Origin: Micromonospora alfalfae
GTDB taxonomy: Bacteria; Actinomycetota; Actinomycetes; Mycobacteriales; Micromonosporaceae
Assembly (NCBI RefSeq): GCF_022230925.1
Contig: NZ_JAKKFH010000019.1
Coordinates: 156,943-220,942 of the forward strand
DNA length: 64,000 bases
Direction of reading: 5' to 3'
The notes beneath the pieces are model-generated. The model searched no databases, was not told the origin of the DNA, and saw nothing but the letters and a program-made list of their open reading frames with translations. Both the position numbers and the translations under genes were made by a program. This document shows positions 32,102 through 41,207 of this stretch, in pieces (positions within the stretch are counted from its first letter, which is position 1; each line of letters opens with the position of its first letter).

Positions 32102-32499
32102 CCGCGCCGACGCCACAGCGCTGCCTGGCGGCGGCCGATCAACTGCTGCGCGGGTCCGGTCTGCTCGGCGCCACCGCCGTGACCGCTGGCTGGTGGCCGC
32201 GGGCCTGCGCCTGCCTGATCCGGCTCGCCCTCGAAGGCGGCATCGACGCCTACTGGCGGCGGGTGAAGCCGACCGTGGCGGCGTGCCGGCAGGGCCGCGC
32301 GAAGCAGCTGATGCTGCGCGGCCGGCTCGGTCCGGGCGGCGAAACCGCCCGCCGGGTGGCGTTCGCCTGGGCGACGCTCTCCGCCGCCACGCACCACCAC
32401 TGCTACGAGCTGGCCCCCACGGCTGCGGAGCTGCGTCGCCTGCACGCCGAGGTGAGCACCCTGCTCGCGCGACTTGAACCGCTCACCCCGCGCGTGTGA
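32098..32499 (+). CDS. Small helical partner of the SMC-like ATPase
   Basis: A 133-aa, all-helical protein starting at a GTG that overlaps the ATPase stop (GTGA). It has a W-rich centre (TAGWWPRACACLIRLALEGG, IDAYWRR), a basic segment and a H-H-H-C patch (THHHCYELAPTAAELRRLH), resembling HEPN-like or AbiA/SAV_6107-like small helical proteins, though I cannot assign it. No R-x4-6-H catalytic motif is certain. Coupling implies a stoichiometric partner or regulator of the ATPase. Confidence 0.68.
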   Translation: MTAPTPQRCLAAADQLLRGSGLLGATAVTAGWWPRACACLIRLALEGGIDAYWRRVKPTVAACRQGRAKQLMLRGRLGPGGETARRVAFAWATLSAATHHHCYELAPTAAELRRLHAEVSTLLARLEPLTPRV

Positions 32500-32617
32500 T
32501 CTGTTCAGACACTCGCGTCTGGACGCTACGCGCGATGAGGTGCCGCTCCGGCTGAGCCTGGGTGAGCACATTGACACCTACTGTGATGCTCCCGATTTCG
32601 ATCATGAAGGACGTGGG

Positions 32618-33313
32618 ATGGCAGAACCTGAGGAATCCGAGAGCGAACTGGCCATTTCCGTTGACTACGTGCCCGGTGCGCGTGGTCATGCTGTTCTCGC
32701 CGTCGGCCCCGACGCGGACGGCGTCGAGGCGGTAGCGGTGTGGCGGCTCAGCCCGACCGGACGCGCCGGCGGGGCGTGGCTGGTACGCCTCGATGAAGCC
32801 GCGCAGGACGACCAACTTGTTCGCATCATGTGGATGTTGCAGGGGCGGTGCCTGGTGGGGTGGAACCGGGAGGCTCCGGTCGCGATCCTGGAGAGGATCG
32901 CTCACGTACTGCCGCAGGAACTGGTCAACATGCTGCGGGGGAACGTGCTGACCGTCTCCGACCTACTCGCGGAGATCACCGAGCACCGGTCCGCCTACAG
33001 CGACGCAGTCGACCGGCAGCGTGCGGTGTCCAAGTCGAAGCTGGCCCCGCTCGCCTGGCCCAGCGAGGTGCCGGATCACGAGGATCTGGCGATCCGGCTC
33101 GCCGCGCAGCCCCGCGCCGCATCGCCGGTCGCGGGGTCGGCGCTGGCCCTGACGTCGGCTGTCGCCATGACCGCTCAGCTCTGGCAGGACACGGAACAGG
33201 CACGGTATCGCCGAAAGTACCTGCGCGCTCTGGGCGAGCCACAGCCGTTGCCTCCACGGTGGCTGGCCTGGTTGCGTGCTGCCGCCGACAACTCCGCTCA
33301 GGCCACGATCTAA
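32618..33313 (+). CDS. Hypothetical protein, possibly a decayed DnaQ-like fold
   Basis: A 231-aa protein. The stretch CLVGWNREAPVAILERIAHV lines up by eye with VLVAHNLHFDAAFLIAEY of the next gene, and the N-terminal strands (ISVDYVP, VEAVAVWRL) could match the first exonuclease strands, but the catalytic D/E residues are missing. The C-terminal 100 residues are helical. The ATG at 32618 follows GAAGGA; the longer frame has no support. It ends 14 bp before the exonuclease-BRCT gene, so they are one unit. A non-catalytic partner is a reasonable guess. Confidence 0.62.
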   Translation: MAEPEESESELAISVDYVPGARGHAVLAVGPDADGVEAVAVWRLSPTGRAGGAWLVRLDEAAQDDQLVRIMWMLQGRCLVGWNREAPVAILERIAHVLPQELVNMLRGNVLTVSDLLAEITEHRSAYSDAVDRQRAVSKSKLAPLAWPSEVPDHEDLAIRLAAQPRAASPVAGSALALTSAVAMTAQLWQDTEQARYRRKYLRALGEPQPLPPRWLAWLRAAADNSAQATI

Positions 33314-33327
33314 GGAGTCGACCCGAC

Positions 33328-34542
33328 GTGTACGCAGTTATCGACCTGGAAACGACGGGCCTGCGCACCAGTTGGCACGACCGCGTGGTCGAGGTCGCCG
33401 TCATCCACCTTGACGACGCCGGGCAGGGGACGCACGAGTGGTGCAGCCTGGTCAACCCCGGCCGGGATCTCGGTCCACAACTCATCCACGGCATCTCGGC
33501 CGCCGAAGCACGGCGCGCACCGGAGTTCGGTCGGCTCGCAGGTCACGTAGCCAGCCTCCTTCGCGGGAGGGTGCTGGTCGCTCATAACCTGCACTTCGAC
33601 GCCGCATTCCTCATCGCGGAGTACCGCCGGTTGGGGATTGAACTGCCGATCAGCCTGGCCGAGGGGCTGTGCACCATGCGGCTGGCCGGGCACTTCCTCC
33701 CGTCGGCCGGCCGCAGCCTGCACGACTGCTGTCGCGCGGCGGGGTTGCCGCCGCACCAGGCCCACTCCGCTCTGCATGACGCGAGGGCAGCCTCGCAGCT
33801 TCTGGCCCGCTATCTGCGGGACGTAGGAACGCCACCGCCGTGGACGTCCGTCATTGACGCCGCTGCGGCCGCGCCTTGGCCACCCTTGGCTACCGAAGCA
33901 GTGGTGCCGGTGCCTCGCCGAGAGCCTGGGCACCGGGAGGAGCACTTCCTGGCTCGGCTGGTGGACCGGCTCCCGCGGCTCCGTGAACCACAGGGGGACG
34001 CGTACCTCGATCTGCTCGACCAGGCACTGCTTGACCGGCATATCTCGGCCAGCGAAGCGGACGCGCTCGTCGCCACGGCCGAAGAGCTCGGCCTCGCCCG
34101 AGTCGACGTCGACCACCTGCACCGCAGCTATCTGGCGAGTCTGGCGGCCGTGGCGTTGGAGGACAACGTCCTCACGTCGGCCGAACGCCACGACCTGGAC
34201 CAGGTTGCCTCGTTGCTCGGGCTACAAGCCTCCGACGTCGACCATGCCCTCAAGGCCGCTCGTGACGTCGGCCCGGCCCGGCCTCAGACCAAGAGTTGGC
34301 GGCTTCGACCCGGCGACGTGGTGGTCTTCACCGGGGCGATGGAACCACCGCGGTGGTCCTGGGAAGAAGATGCTCGGGCGGCAGGGCTCCAGGTCGGTGA
34401 CAACGTCACCAAGAAGACCCGCCTCCTGGTGGCTGCTGACCCCGACTCGATGTCCGGCAAGGCCAAGAAGGCCCGCCAGTACGCCGTTCCGGTCGTGCAC
34501 CCCATCGCGTACCAGCGCATGCTCGCCGACCTCGCTGAGTAA
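33328..34542 (+). CDS. DnaQ-like DEDDh 3'-5' exonuclease with C-terminal BRCT domain
   Basis: A 404-aa protein. The exonuclease domain (1-165) has YAVIDLETTGL (D and E), HNLHFDAAFL (D) and HSALHDARAA (His and D), the complete DEDDh set. A helical middle region (190-310) with two repeats about EEHFLARLVDRLPRL and LEDNVLTSAERHDLDQVASL follows. The C-terminal BRCT domain (about 320-400) reads GDVVVFTGAMEPPRWSWEED then VGDNVTKKTRLLVAAD. AAGGAG lies 11 nt before the GTG. It likely trims DNA at ends recognised through BRCT. Related actinobacterial proteins exist; the biological role is unclear. Confidence 0.88.
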   Translation: MYAVIDLETTGLRTSWHDRVVEVAVIHLDDAGQGTHEWCSLVNPGRDLGPQLIHGISAAEARRAPEFGRLAGHVASLLRGRVLVAHNLHFDAAFLIAEYRRLGIELPISLAEGLCTMRLAGHFLPSAGRSLHDCCRAAGLPPHQAHSALHDARAASQLLARYLRDVGTPPPWTSVIDAAAAAPWPPLATEAVVPVPRREPGHREEHFLARLVDRLPRLREPQGDAYLDLLDQALLDRHISASEADALVATAEELGLARVDVDHLHRSYLASLAAVALEDNVLTSAERHDLDQVASLLGLQASDVDHALKAARDVGPARPQTKSWRLRPGDVVVFTGAMEPPRWSWEEDARAAGLQVGDNVTKKTRLLVAADPDSMSGKAKKARQYAVPVVHPIAYQRMLADLAE

Positions 34543-34667
34543 TGCGCCTTGAAGGAACGAACTCGCCCACCCAGTAGGGCGTCCACCGGTCAATGAGGTG
34601 ACGCAAGATCCGATCGGTTGGTCGAGTGGCAGCCCAGTTGAGACGTGACAACCAAGGAGTTCAAGGC

Positions 34668-35354
34668 ATGGCAGACGACGCCCTCGATTTACCGGCGCCG
34701 GAGGCGGGCGCACGTGGGCAGCGGGTCCTCGACCTGCTGGACAAGGCAATCGCCCTGCAGACCCCACTGGTGCAGAAGAACCTCGCCCGGGCCCGCCAGC
34801 GCAACCCGGAGGCGACACCAGCCGAGGTGATCCGCAACCTGGAGCGGATCTACGTCAGCGCGTTGACCGGGGCGGGCGCCGCCGTCGGCGGAACCGCAGC
34901 GGCACCGGGCGTCGGCACGGGCGTCGCACTGGCGCTGACGGCCGGCGAGGCTCTGTCCTCACTTCAGCTGAGCGCGCTCTTCGCGCTCTCGATCGCTGAA
35001 GTCCACGGAGTCCGCATCGACGAGGTCGAGCGCCGCCGAACGATCGTGATGGGGATCATGCTCGGCGGGTCCGGCTCCGCCACCATCACGAGGGTCGCCG
35101 AGCGCACCGGGCAACACTGGGGGCGTCAGGTTGTCGCCAAGGTGCCTGTCGCCACGTTGCGCCAGATCAACACGGTCCTGGGGCGGAACTTCATCACGAA
35201 GTACGGAACCAAGCAGGGAATCATCGTTCTCGGTCGAGTGGCACCGTTCGGGATCGGTGCGGTGATCGGCGGTGGTGCCAACGCTGCCCTCGCTGCTCTG
35301 GCCGTGCGGGCCAGTCGTCGCGCATTCGGCCCACCACCGCCGTCCTGGCCGTGA
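34668..35354 (+). CDS. EcsC-like protein with glycine-rich hydrophobic segments
   Basis: A 228-aa protein. An N-terminal amphipathic helix (VLDLLDKAIALQTPLVQKNL) is followed by a Gly/Ala hydrophobic helix (GAGAAVGGTAAAPGVGTGVA), a long helix and a C-terminal hydrophobic Gly/Ala segment (FGIGAVIGGGANAALAALAV). This layout is typical of EcsC-family proteins associated with membranes. AAGGAG is about 9 nt before the ATG. It is the last gene of the accessory cluster and probably acts at the membrane. Function unknown. Confidence 0.7.
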   Translation: MADDALDLPAPEAGARGQRVLDLLDKAIALQTPLVQKNLARARQRNPEATPAEVIRNLERIYVSALTGAGAAVGGTAAAPGVGTGVALALTAGEALSSLQLSALFALSIAEVHGVRIDEVERRRTIVMGIMLGGSGSATITRVAERTGQHWGRQVVAKVPVATLRQINTVLGRNFITKYGTKQGIIVLGRVAPFGIGAVIGGGANAALAALAVRASRRAFGPPPPSWP

Positions 35355-35597
35355 CCGACGTGCGGCGCACCGCCGGCATGGGTGGAGCGCCTACCTGAGG
35401 CAGTGGCACGGCACCGACCCGGTGTCAACTCGTCAAGGGACATCTACGCGAGCGGGTCAGCGCGGCAGGTTCGTGGGCTTATGGTGAGAAACCGGGCACC
35501 CGGTGGGCGGGTGTCCGGTCGCGCCGTGGGATTCGCGCTGTTCAGCCGGAGGGTGGACCGATGATTGAGAACGCCCGCGGCGTCGACGACTGCTGAG

Positions 35598-36074
35598 ATG
35601 GACTGGGCCGGATGGGCGTTGTTCGGGTTGGTCGCCACCGCGGCGCTCACCGCGGCGATGATCTCCGCTCAGCTGGCCGGTCTCACTCGGCTCGACCTTC
35701 CCCTGGTGCTCGGGGCCTTCGTCACCGACGATCCCGACCGGGCGCGGGTCGTCGGGTTCTTCCTGCACCTCTGCACCGGTCAGGGTTTCGCCCTCGGTTA
35801 CGCGGCCACGTTCGCGCTGTTGCACCGCGCCACCTGGTGGATCGGGGCACTGCTCGGGATCGTGCACGTCGGGATCGCGCTGACGGTGATTCTTCCGCTG
35901 CTTCCTGGTGTCCACCCGCGGATGGCCTCGCAACGGGCGGGGCCGGCCAGCACGGCGGTGTTGGAGCCACCCGGGCTGTTCGCCGTCAACTACGGCATCC
36001 AGACGCCCCTGGTCACGGCTGTCGTCCACGTCATCTACGGGGTCTTTCTCGGGCTACTCCTCCAAGCCCGGTGA
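35598..36074 (+). CDS. Four-TM integral membrane protein
   Basis: A 158-aa hydrophobic protein with four likely membrane helices (ALFGLVATAALTAAMISAQL; VVGFFLHLCTGQGFALGYAA; WWIGALLGIVHVGIALTVIL; PLVTAVVHVIYGVFLGLLL). An extramembrane loop lies before the last helix. No catalytic motif is visible. I chose the ATG at 35598 because it lies just before the first helix; the Shine-Dalgarno match is weak. Function unknown. It stands 70 bp before the GH15-type gene and may be transcribed with it. Confidence 0.72.
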   Translation: MDWAGWALFGLVATAALTAAMISAQLAGLTRLDLPLVLGAFVTDDPDRARVVGFFLHLCTGQGFALGYAATFALLHRATWWIGALLGIVHVGIALTVILPLLPGVHPRMASQRAGPASTAVLEPPGLFAVNYGIQTPLVTAVVHVIYGVFLGLLLQAR

Positions 36075-36144
36075 CCCACGTCCGACTGTTGTCCCCGCCC
36101 GACGCACGCTGTTCGCCAGCCCGGCCCGTCAAGGGGCGATTTCG

Positions 36145-37944
36145 ATGACTGACGGGCCGCCGATCAGCGACTACGGTCTGCTGGGCGACACTCGCACTGC
36201 CGCCCTGGTCGCGAGTGACGGCGCGATGGACTGGCTCTGCGTGCCACGCTTCGACGGCGATCCCCTGTTCGGCCGGCTGGTCGGGGGCCCGGAAGCCGGA
36301 ACGTTCCGGGTCGGCCCGGCCGGGCCGGCCACTGTCGTCGAACGGCGGTACCGGCAGCACACCGCCACCCTGGAAACCACCTGGGCGGTGGGCGGCGGCC
36401 GGCTGACCCTCACCGAGGCGATGGTGGCCGAGGTCAGCGGTCGCCTGCTGCCCGCGACACTGATCGTGCGACGGCTGTCGGCCGAGCAGGCGCCGGTCGA
36501 CGCGGTGGTGGAGTTCGATCCCCGCCTCGGCGCACGGCACCGCCGGCCCCGAGCCCACCACCGGAGCCAGGCCCTCGTGTGTGAGTGGGGGGCGCTCGCG
36601 GTCGCGTTGGACAGCACGCCCGCGTTCGGCATCGAACCGGGTCGGCCCAGCTCGATCACCGTCCGCCCGGGCCGTCCGGTCACCCTCGTGCTGGCCGTGG
36701 CCCACCGCGAACCGCTGATCCACGTCGAGCCGACGGCCGCCTGGGACCTGCTGGTTGAGGACGAGAGCCGTTGGCGGGCCTGGACCGCGGAGATCGACGA
36801 GCGGCTGCCGTTCCGGGAACACGTCGTACGAAGTCTGCTCACCTTGCGGCTGTTGACCTACTCGCCCTGCAAAGCGCCGGTGGCCGCACCGACCACGTCA
36901 CTGCCCGAGGATCCCGGTGGGGGACGTAACTGGGACTACCGCTATGTCTGGCCCCGAGACGCCAGCATCGGCGTCAGCGCTTTCCTCAGTGTCGGCAAGA
37001 CCGACGAGGCACGTGGTTTCCTCGCGTGGCTGTTGCACGCGAGCCGACTGCAACGGCCACGCCTGCCGGCGCTGCTCACCCTGCACGGCAGGCAGGTGCC
37101 GGCGGAGCGAGAGCTGTCCGGTTGGCCCGGCTACCTCGACAGCCGTCCGGTACGGATGGGCAACGGCGCCGCCGGTCAGCACCAGCTCGACGGCTACGGC
37201 TGGGTGATCGACGCCGCCTGGGCGTTCGCCCAGGGCGGGCACCGCCTCTCCGCCGAGACGTGGCGGGCGGTGCGCGGTTTCGCCGACGTCGTCGCCGGTT
37301 GTTGGCAGCAGCCCGATGCCGGTATCTGGGAGGTGCGGGAGCCCGACCAACACGTCCATTCCAAGCTCATGGGCTGGCTCGCCCTGGATCGTGCCCTGGC
37401 CATCGCCGACACGCACCCCCTGCGGGAGGGTCAACGTCGACGCTGGCAGAACGCCCGTGCTGCGATCGCCGCCGAGGTCCGGACGCGCGGCTTCGACCCG
37501 ACGGCGGTCAGCTACGTCCGCAGCTACGGCTCCTCCGATCTCGACGCGGCGCTGCTCGTCCTGCCGCTGCTGGGCATGGACCGGGCCGAGTCACCCCGGG
37601 TACGCGGCACCATCGACGCCATCCGGGACCGGCTGTCCGCCGGCGGTCCACTTCTCTACCGCTACCCGCCCGGACGTGACGGCCTCCCCGGCACCGAGGG
37701 CGCGTTCCTTCCCTGCTCGTTCTGGCTCGTTCAGGCCCTTGCCCGCACCGGGCGTCGCCGTGAGGCCGTCGAGCTGTTCCGGGTCATGGCCGACCACGCC
37801 AGCCCACTTGGCCTCTACGCCGAGGAGGTGGACCCGGCGACGGGTGCCCACCTCGGCAACTACCCGCAGACGCTGACCCACGCCGCGCTCATCCAGGCCG
37901 CACTCGCCATCAGGGACGCCCCCGCTGGTGACGGGGCCACCTGA
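36145..37944 (+). CDS. GH15-family glucoamylase/trehalase
   Basis: A 599-aa cytosolic glycoside hydrolase. The N-terminal beta-sandwich begins ISDYGLLGDTRTAALVASDG, with MDWLCVPRFDGDPLF typical of actinobacterial GH15 trehalases. The (alpha/alpha)6 barrel contains GGGRNWDYRYVWPRDASIGV, IWEVREPDQHVHSKLMGWLA (general acid Glu) and LYAEEVDPATGAHLGNYPQT (general base Glu). It should split trehalose or alpha-glucans by inversion to glucose. No signal peptide. AAGGGG lies before the ATG. Family length and catalytic residues are intact; trehalose versus maltodextrin cannot be decided. Confidence 0.93.
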   Translation: MTDGPPISDYGLLGDTRTAALVASDGAMDWLCVPRFDGDPLFGRLVGGPEAGTFRVGPAGPATVVERRYRQHTATLETTWAVGGGRLTLTEAMVAEVSGRLLPATLIVRRLSAEQAPVDAVVEFDPRLGARHRRPRAHHRSQALVCEWGALAVALDSTPAFGIEPGRPSSITVRPGRPVTLVLAVAHREPLIHVEPTAAWDLLVEDESRWRAWTAEIDERLPFREHVVRSLLTLRLLTYSPCKAPVAAPTTSLPEDPGGGRNWDYRYVWPRDASIGVSAFLSVGKTDEARGFLAWLLHASRLQRPRLPALLTLHGRQVPAERELSGWPGYLDSRPVRMGNGAAGQHQLDGYGWVIDAAWAFAQGGHRLSAETWRAVRGFADVVAGCWQQPDAGIWEVREPDQHVHSKLMGWLALDRALAIADTHPLREGQRRRWQNARAAIAAEVRTRGFDPTAVSYVRSYGSSDLDAALLVLPLLGMDRAESPRVRGTIDAIRDRLSAGGPLLYRYPPGRDGLPGTEGAFLPCSFWLVQALARTGRRREAVELFRVMADHASPLGLYAEEVDPATGAHLGNYPQTLTHAALIQAALAIRDAPAGDGAT

Positions 37945-38006
37945 GGGACCGTCCGGGCGGAAGAGACCCAGCCTGCGGGACGGCTCGCGCGGGTAGGGTT
38001 CCGATC

Positions 38007-38843
38007 ATGACGATTCCCCATCTGACGGCAGCCGACGGCACCACTCTGCCGGCGATCGGGCTCGGCACGTACCGGCTGAACGGCTCGGCGGGTGTCGACG
38101 CGATCGGCCAGGCGATCCGGACCGGCTACCGGTTGATCGACTCGGCGGTGAACTACGAGAACGAGGGCGCTGTCGGCCGGGCGGCCCGGTCGGCCGGTGA
38201 CGTGCGGGACGAGCTGGTCGTCACCTCGAAGCTGCCGGGGCGGCACCACAGCTACGACGAGGCGCTGACCACCATCGAGGAGAGTGTGTTCCGCACCGGC
38301 CTCGACCGAATCGACCTGTACCTGATCCACTGGCCGAACCCGAAGGTCGACAGGTACGTGCAGGCGTGGCGGGCGTTGATCGAGGCGCGTGAGCGTGGGC
38401 TGGTGCGGCACATCGGGCTCTCCAACTTCCTGCCCGAGCACATCGAGCGGCTGGTGGCCGAGACCGGGGTCGCCCCGGTGGTCAACCAGATCGAGGTGCA
38501 CCCGTACTTTCCGCAGCAGGAAGCGCTCGACTACCACCGGGAGCACGGCATCCTGGTGCAGGGGTGGAGCCCGCTCGGCCACGGCAACGACCTGCAGCAG
38601 CACCCCGTCGTCGTGGAGATCGCGACAGCGCACGGCGTCAGCCCGGCGCAGGCCATCCTCGCCTGGCACGTGGCCCGTCAGGTGATCCCGCTGCCCAAGG
38701 CCGCCTCCCCGCAGCGGCAGGTCGAGAACCTTGACGTCTTCGGTATCACGCTCACCGACGCGCAGGTCGAGGCCATCACCGCGCTGGGCCGCCCGGACGG
38801 GCGGCTTTCGGACCAGGACCCGGCGGTGTACGAGGAGTTCTGA
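38007..38843 (+). CDS. Aldo/keto reductase
   Basis: A 278-aa NADPH-dependent reductase of the AKR5-like group. The catalytic set is present: D and Y in RLIDSAVNYENEGAVG, K in VVTSKLPGRHH and H in DLYLIHWPNP. The cofactor end has LPKAASPQRQVENLDVF. It should reduce small aldehydes or ketones such as diketogluconate or methylglyoxal in the cytosol. The ATG is preceded by GGGTAGGG. It stands alone, ending before a strong hairpin. The substrate is not predictable. Confidence 0.95.
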   Translation: MTIPHLTAADGTTLPAIGLGTYRLNGSAGVDAIGQAIRTGYRLIDSAVNYENEGAVGRAARSAGDVRDELVVTSKLPGRHHSYDEALTTIEESVFRTGLDRIDLYLIHWPNPKVDRYVQAWRALIEARERGLVRHIGLSNFLPEHIERLVAETGVAPVVNQIEVHPYFPQQEALDYHREHGILVQGWSPLGHGNDLQQHPVVVEIATAHGVSPAQAILAWHVARQVIPLPKAASPQRQVENLDVFGITLTDAQVEAITALGRPDGRLSDQDPAVYEEF

Positions 38844-38869
38844 CCGAGCCGACATACGAGCGCCGTGAC

Positions 38870-38917
38870 GAGCGTGATGACTGTGCGGCATCGATATGCC
38901 TGTGAGTCATCACGCTC
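38870..38917. terminator. Two-part hairpin between convergent genes
   Basis: A perfect 13-bp outer stem (GAGCGTGATGACT at 38870-38882 and its inverse at 38905-38917) encloses a second 5-bp stem (GGCAT 38887-38891, ATGCC 38896-38900). It lies between the aldo/keto reductase and the phospholipase C genes, which converge here. Confidence 0.72.
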
Positions 38918-39002
38918 ATCCGCTCATCCGCACATCCGCCGCCGATCGCGGCGCCGAGCCACGTCACCCGGGCCGTCGGCGACCCGGGTGACGCGGTGTC
39001 GC

Positions 39003-41072
39003 TTAGACGAGCCCGCCGAGGGCCGGGTCGCTGATGCTGTCCTTGCCGTTCTCGACGTGACCCGCGCAGCGGTACGCGAAGTCGGCGTCACCGGCGACGT
39101 GGACCGTCAGGTCGTACCAGCCGTGGGTGCGGGCGAGCGCCCACGTGACGCGCTCGGTCTCGCCGCGGCGCAGCGACAGCGTGACCGGTCGGGCGTTGTA
39201 CCCGTCGCGGACTGTCACCTCGACCCGCTTCGACAGGCGGTTGGTGAGCGTGAGGGCGAGCTTGTAGTCGTGCTCGTCGTAGGCGGGGGTGACGTCGAGG
39301 TGGGACCGGCCGTCGGCGAATCGGCGGAAGAACCCGTTCGGCCCGTGCACCAACAGGTCGTACCCGGAGGTGACCGGCCAGGTGTCGGCCAGGTGCTTGC
39401 CCGGCTCGACCGTGTAGCTGCGCGGGGCGTCCGCGCGGCCCGCCTGGCGGACCTGGAAGACAGCGGCGGCACCGCCGGAGTTGCGGAAGTCGATCCGGAA
39501 CGAGTCATCACTGCGGTGCCCGTCGGCGTGCAGGGTGTACGGGATCGGCCGTGCCGGGCGTACCCCGTGCTCCTGCTTCGGCAGCCGCTGGTCGGCCGGC
39601 GGGACCGGCACCTCGTCGGGGTGCCGGACCAGTTCCTCGGGCTTGAAGTCGTCGGTGTCGGGCAGCCTGACCTCGCGCGAGCGGTTCGGGTGCCGGAAGT
39701 CGAACGCCGTGGTCAGGTCGCCGACGACGGCCCGCCGCCACGGGGTGATGTTCTGCTCGATCAGGTCCGGCCGGCCGGGCCCGAACCGCGCCTCCAGGAA
39801 CTTGATCAGTGAGGTGTGGTCGAAGACCTGCGAGTTCACGTAGCCGCCGCGCGTCCACGGCGAGACGATGACCATGGGAACCCGGATGCCGAGGCCGTAC
39901 GGTCCGGCCGGGTGGTCGGCGTCGCCGGGGAAGATCTCGTTGGTGGTCGGCACTGTCGACTGTCCGTGCTCGCGGGTCTGCGGGGGCGTCGGTGGGACCA
40001 CGTGGTCGAAGAAGCCGCCCTCCTCGTCGTAGGTGATGAAGAGCGCCATCTTGCTCCACACCTCGGGGTTCGCGGCGAGGATGTCGATGACCTGCGAGAT
40101 GTACCAGGAGCCGTAGGCGGGCTCCCAGTTCGGGTGCTCGGTGTACGCCTCGGGTGCGGTGATCCAGGAGACCTCCGGCAGGCGTCCCGCCTCGACGTCG
40201 GCGCGGAAGTCGGCCAGGAGCGCCTCCGGGTCGCGGCCCTGGGTCCTGACCTCGGTGCCGGTCTTGGCCTTGTCCGCGAGGGGCGTTCCGGGCTGCGCGT
40301 TCTGGTACTGGTGGAAGTAGAGCAGCGAGTTGTCGCCGTAGTTGCCGATGTACGGGTCGTTGGTCCAGCCCCAGGAGCCGGCGGCGTTGAGGCCGGTGCC
40401 GACGTCCTGGTAGATCTTCCAGGAGATGCCGTTGCGCTCCAGCCGCTCCGGGTAGGTGGACCAGTCGTAGCCGGCCTCGGCGTTGGTGATGACCGGGCCG
40501 CCGCCCTTGCCGTCGTTGCCGACCCAGCCGCTCCACATGTGGTAGCGGTTCGGGTCGGTCGGGCCCATCAGCGAGCAGTGGTAGCTGTCGCAGACGGTGA
40601 ACGCGTCGGCGAGCGCGTAGTGGTACGGCAGGTCCTGGCGGGTGTGGTAGGTCATCGCCGTGACGCCCTTGTTCGGCACCCACTTGTCGAACCGGCCGTC
40701 GTTCCAGGCGGCGTGCCCGTCGTTCCAGCCGTGCGGCGGGTCCGGCAGGAAGGTCCGGCCGAGGTCCTTCACCTCGGGGCGGAAGGGCAGCAGCTCGTCG
40801 GTCCCGTTGGGCTGGTGCCACACGTCCTTGCCCGACGGCAGTGTCGCCGGATGGGGGTCACCGAATCCGCGTACACCACGCATGGTGCCGAAGTAGTGGT
40901 CGAACGAACGGTTCTCCTGCATCAGGATGATGACGTGCTCGACGTCCTCGATCGAGCCGGTCCGGTTGTTCGCCGGGATGGCGAGCGCCTTGCTGAGGTC
41001 CATCGGAAGCGCCGCGCCGATCGCGGGAACTCCCATCGCCTTCAGGAACGTACGGCGATCCACAGTGCCCAT
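39003..41072 (-). CDS. TAT-exported phosphocholine-type phospholipase C
   Basis: A 689-aa secreted phosphoesterase of the acid phosphatase/PLC-N superfamily. TAT signal DRRTFLKAMG (6-15) and a hydrophobic stretch. Catalytic domain (about 38-430): EHVIILMQENRSFDHYFGTM, HNDWDP-like region replaced by PHGWNDGHAA, FITYDEEGGFFDHVVPP and RVPMVIVSPWTRGGYV. Two C-terminal DUF756-type beta domains (500-680) follow. The length is usual. It should hydrolyse phospholipids outside the cell, perhaps for phosphate supply or for attack on membranes. AGGCGG lies before the ATG. No lipase chaperone or PHO-type box was noticed. Confidence 0.94.
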   Translation of the reverse strand: MGTVDRRTFLKAMGVPAIGAALPMDLSKALAIPANNRTGSIEDVEHVIILMQENRSFDHYFGTMRGVRGFGDPHPATLPSGKDVWHQPNGTDELLPFRPEVKDLGRTFLPDPPHGWNDGHAAWNDGRFDKWVPNKGVTAMTYHTRQDLPYHYALADAFTVCDSYHCSLMGPTDPNRYHMWSGWVGNDGKGGGPVITNAEAGYDWSTYPERLERNGISWKIYQDVGTGLNAAGSWGWTNDPYIGNYGDNSLLYFHQYQNAQPGTPLADKAKTGTEVRTQGRDPEALLADFRADVEAGRLPEVSWITAPEAYTEHPNWEPAYGSWYISQVIDILAANPEVWSKMALFITYDEEGGFFDHVVPPTPPQTREHGQSTVPTTNEIFPGDADHPAGPYGLGIRVPMVIVSPWTRGGYVNSQVFDHTSLIKFLEARFGPGRPDLIEQNITPWRRAVVGDLTTAFDFRHPNRSREVRLPDTDDFKPEELVRHPDEVPVPPADQRLPKQEHGVRPARPIPYTLHADGHRSDDSFRIDFRNSGGAAAVFQVRQAGRADAPRSYTVEPGKHLADTWPVTSGYDLLVHGPNGFFRRFADGRSHLDVTPAYDEHDYKLALTLTNRLSKRVEVTVRDGYNARPVTLSLRRGETERVTWALARTHGWYDLTVHVAGDADFAYRCAGHVENGKDSISDPALGGLV

Positions 41073-41207
41073 AATTCCGCCTTTGTGCGACCTGGTCGGG
41101 AAACTGGCGACCGGACGCTACCGACGACGGGTTGACGGCAGATGACAGTGGTTAGTTGGTTTTGCGACCACTCGTCGACCGGCTCCGGGCCCTGGACGAG
41201 TAGCCGC

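Noticed and set aside
14662..35354. Prophage or integrative element
   Set aside because: No integrase, excisionase with attachment repeats, terminase or tRNA target was found; the region looks like a defence/accessory island without visible mobility genes.
41147..41172. AGTGGT/ACCACT hairpin after the AraC gene as terminator
   Set aside because: The stem is only 6 bp with a 14-nt loop and no supporting T-run, so it is not distinguishable from chance.
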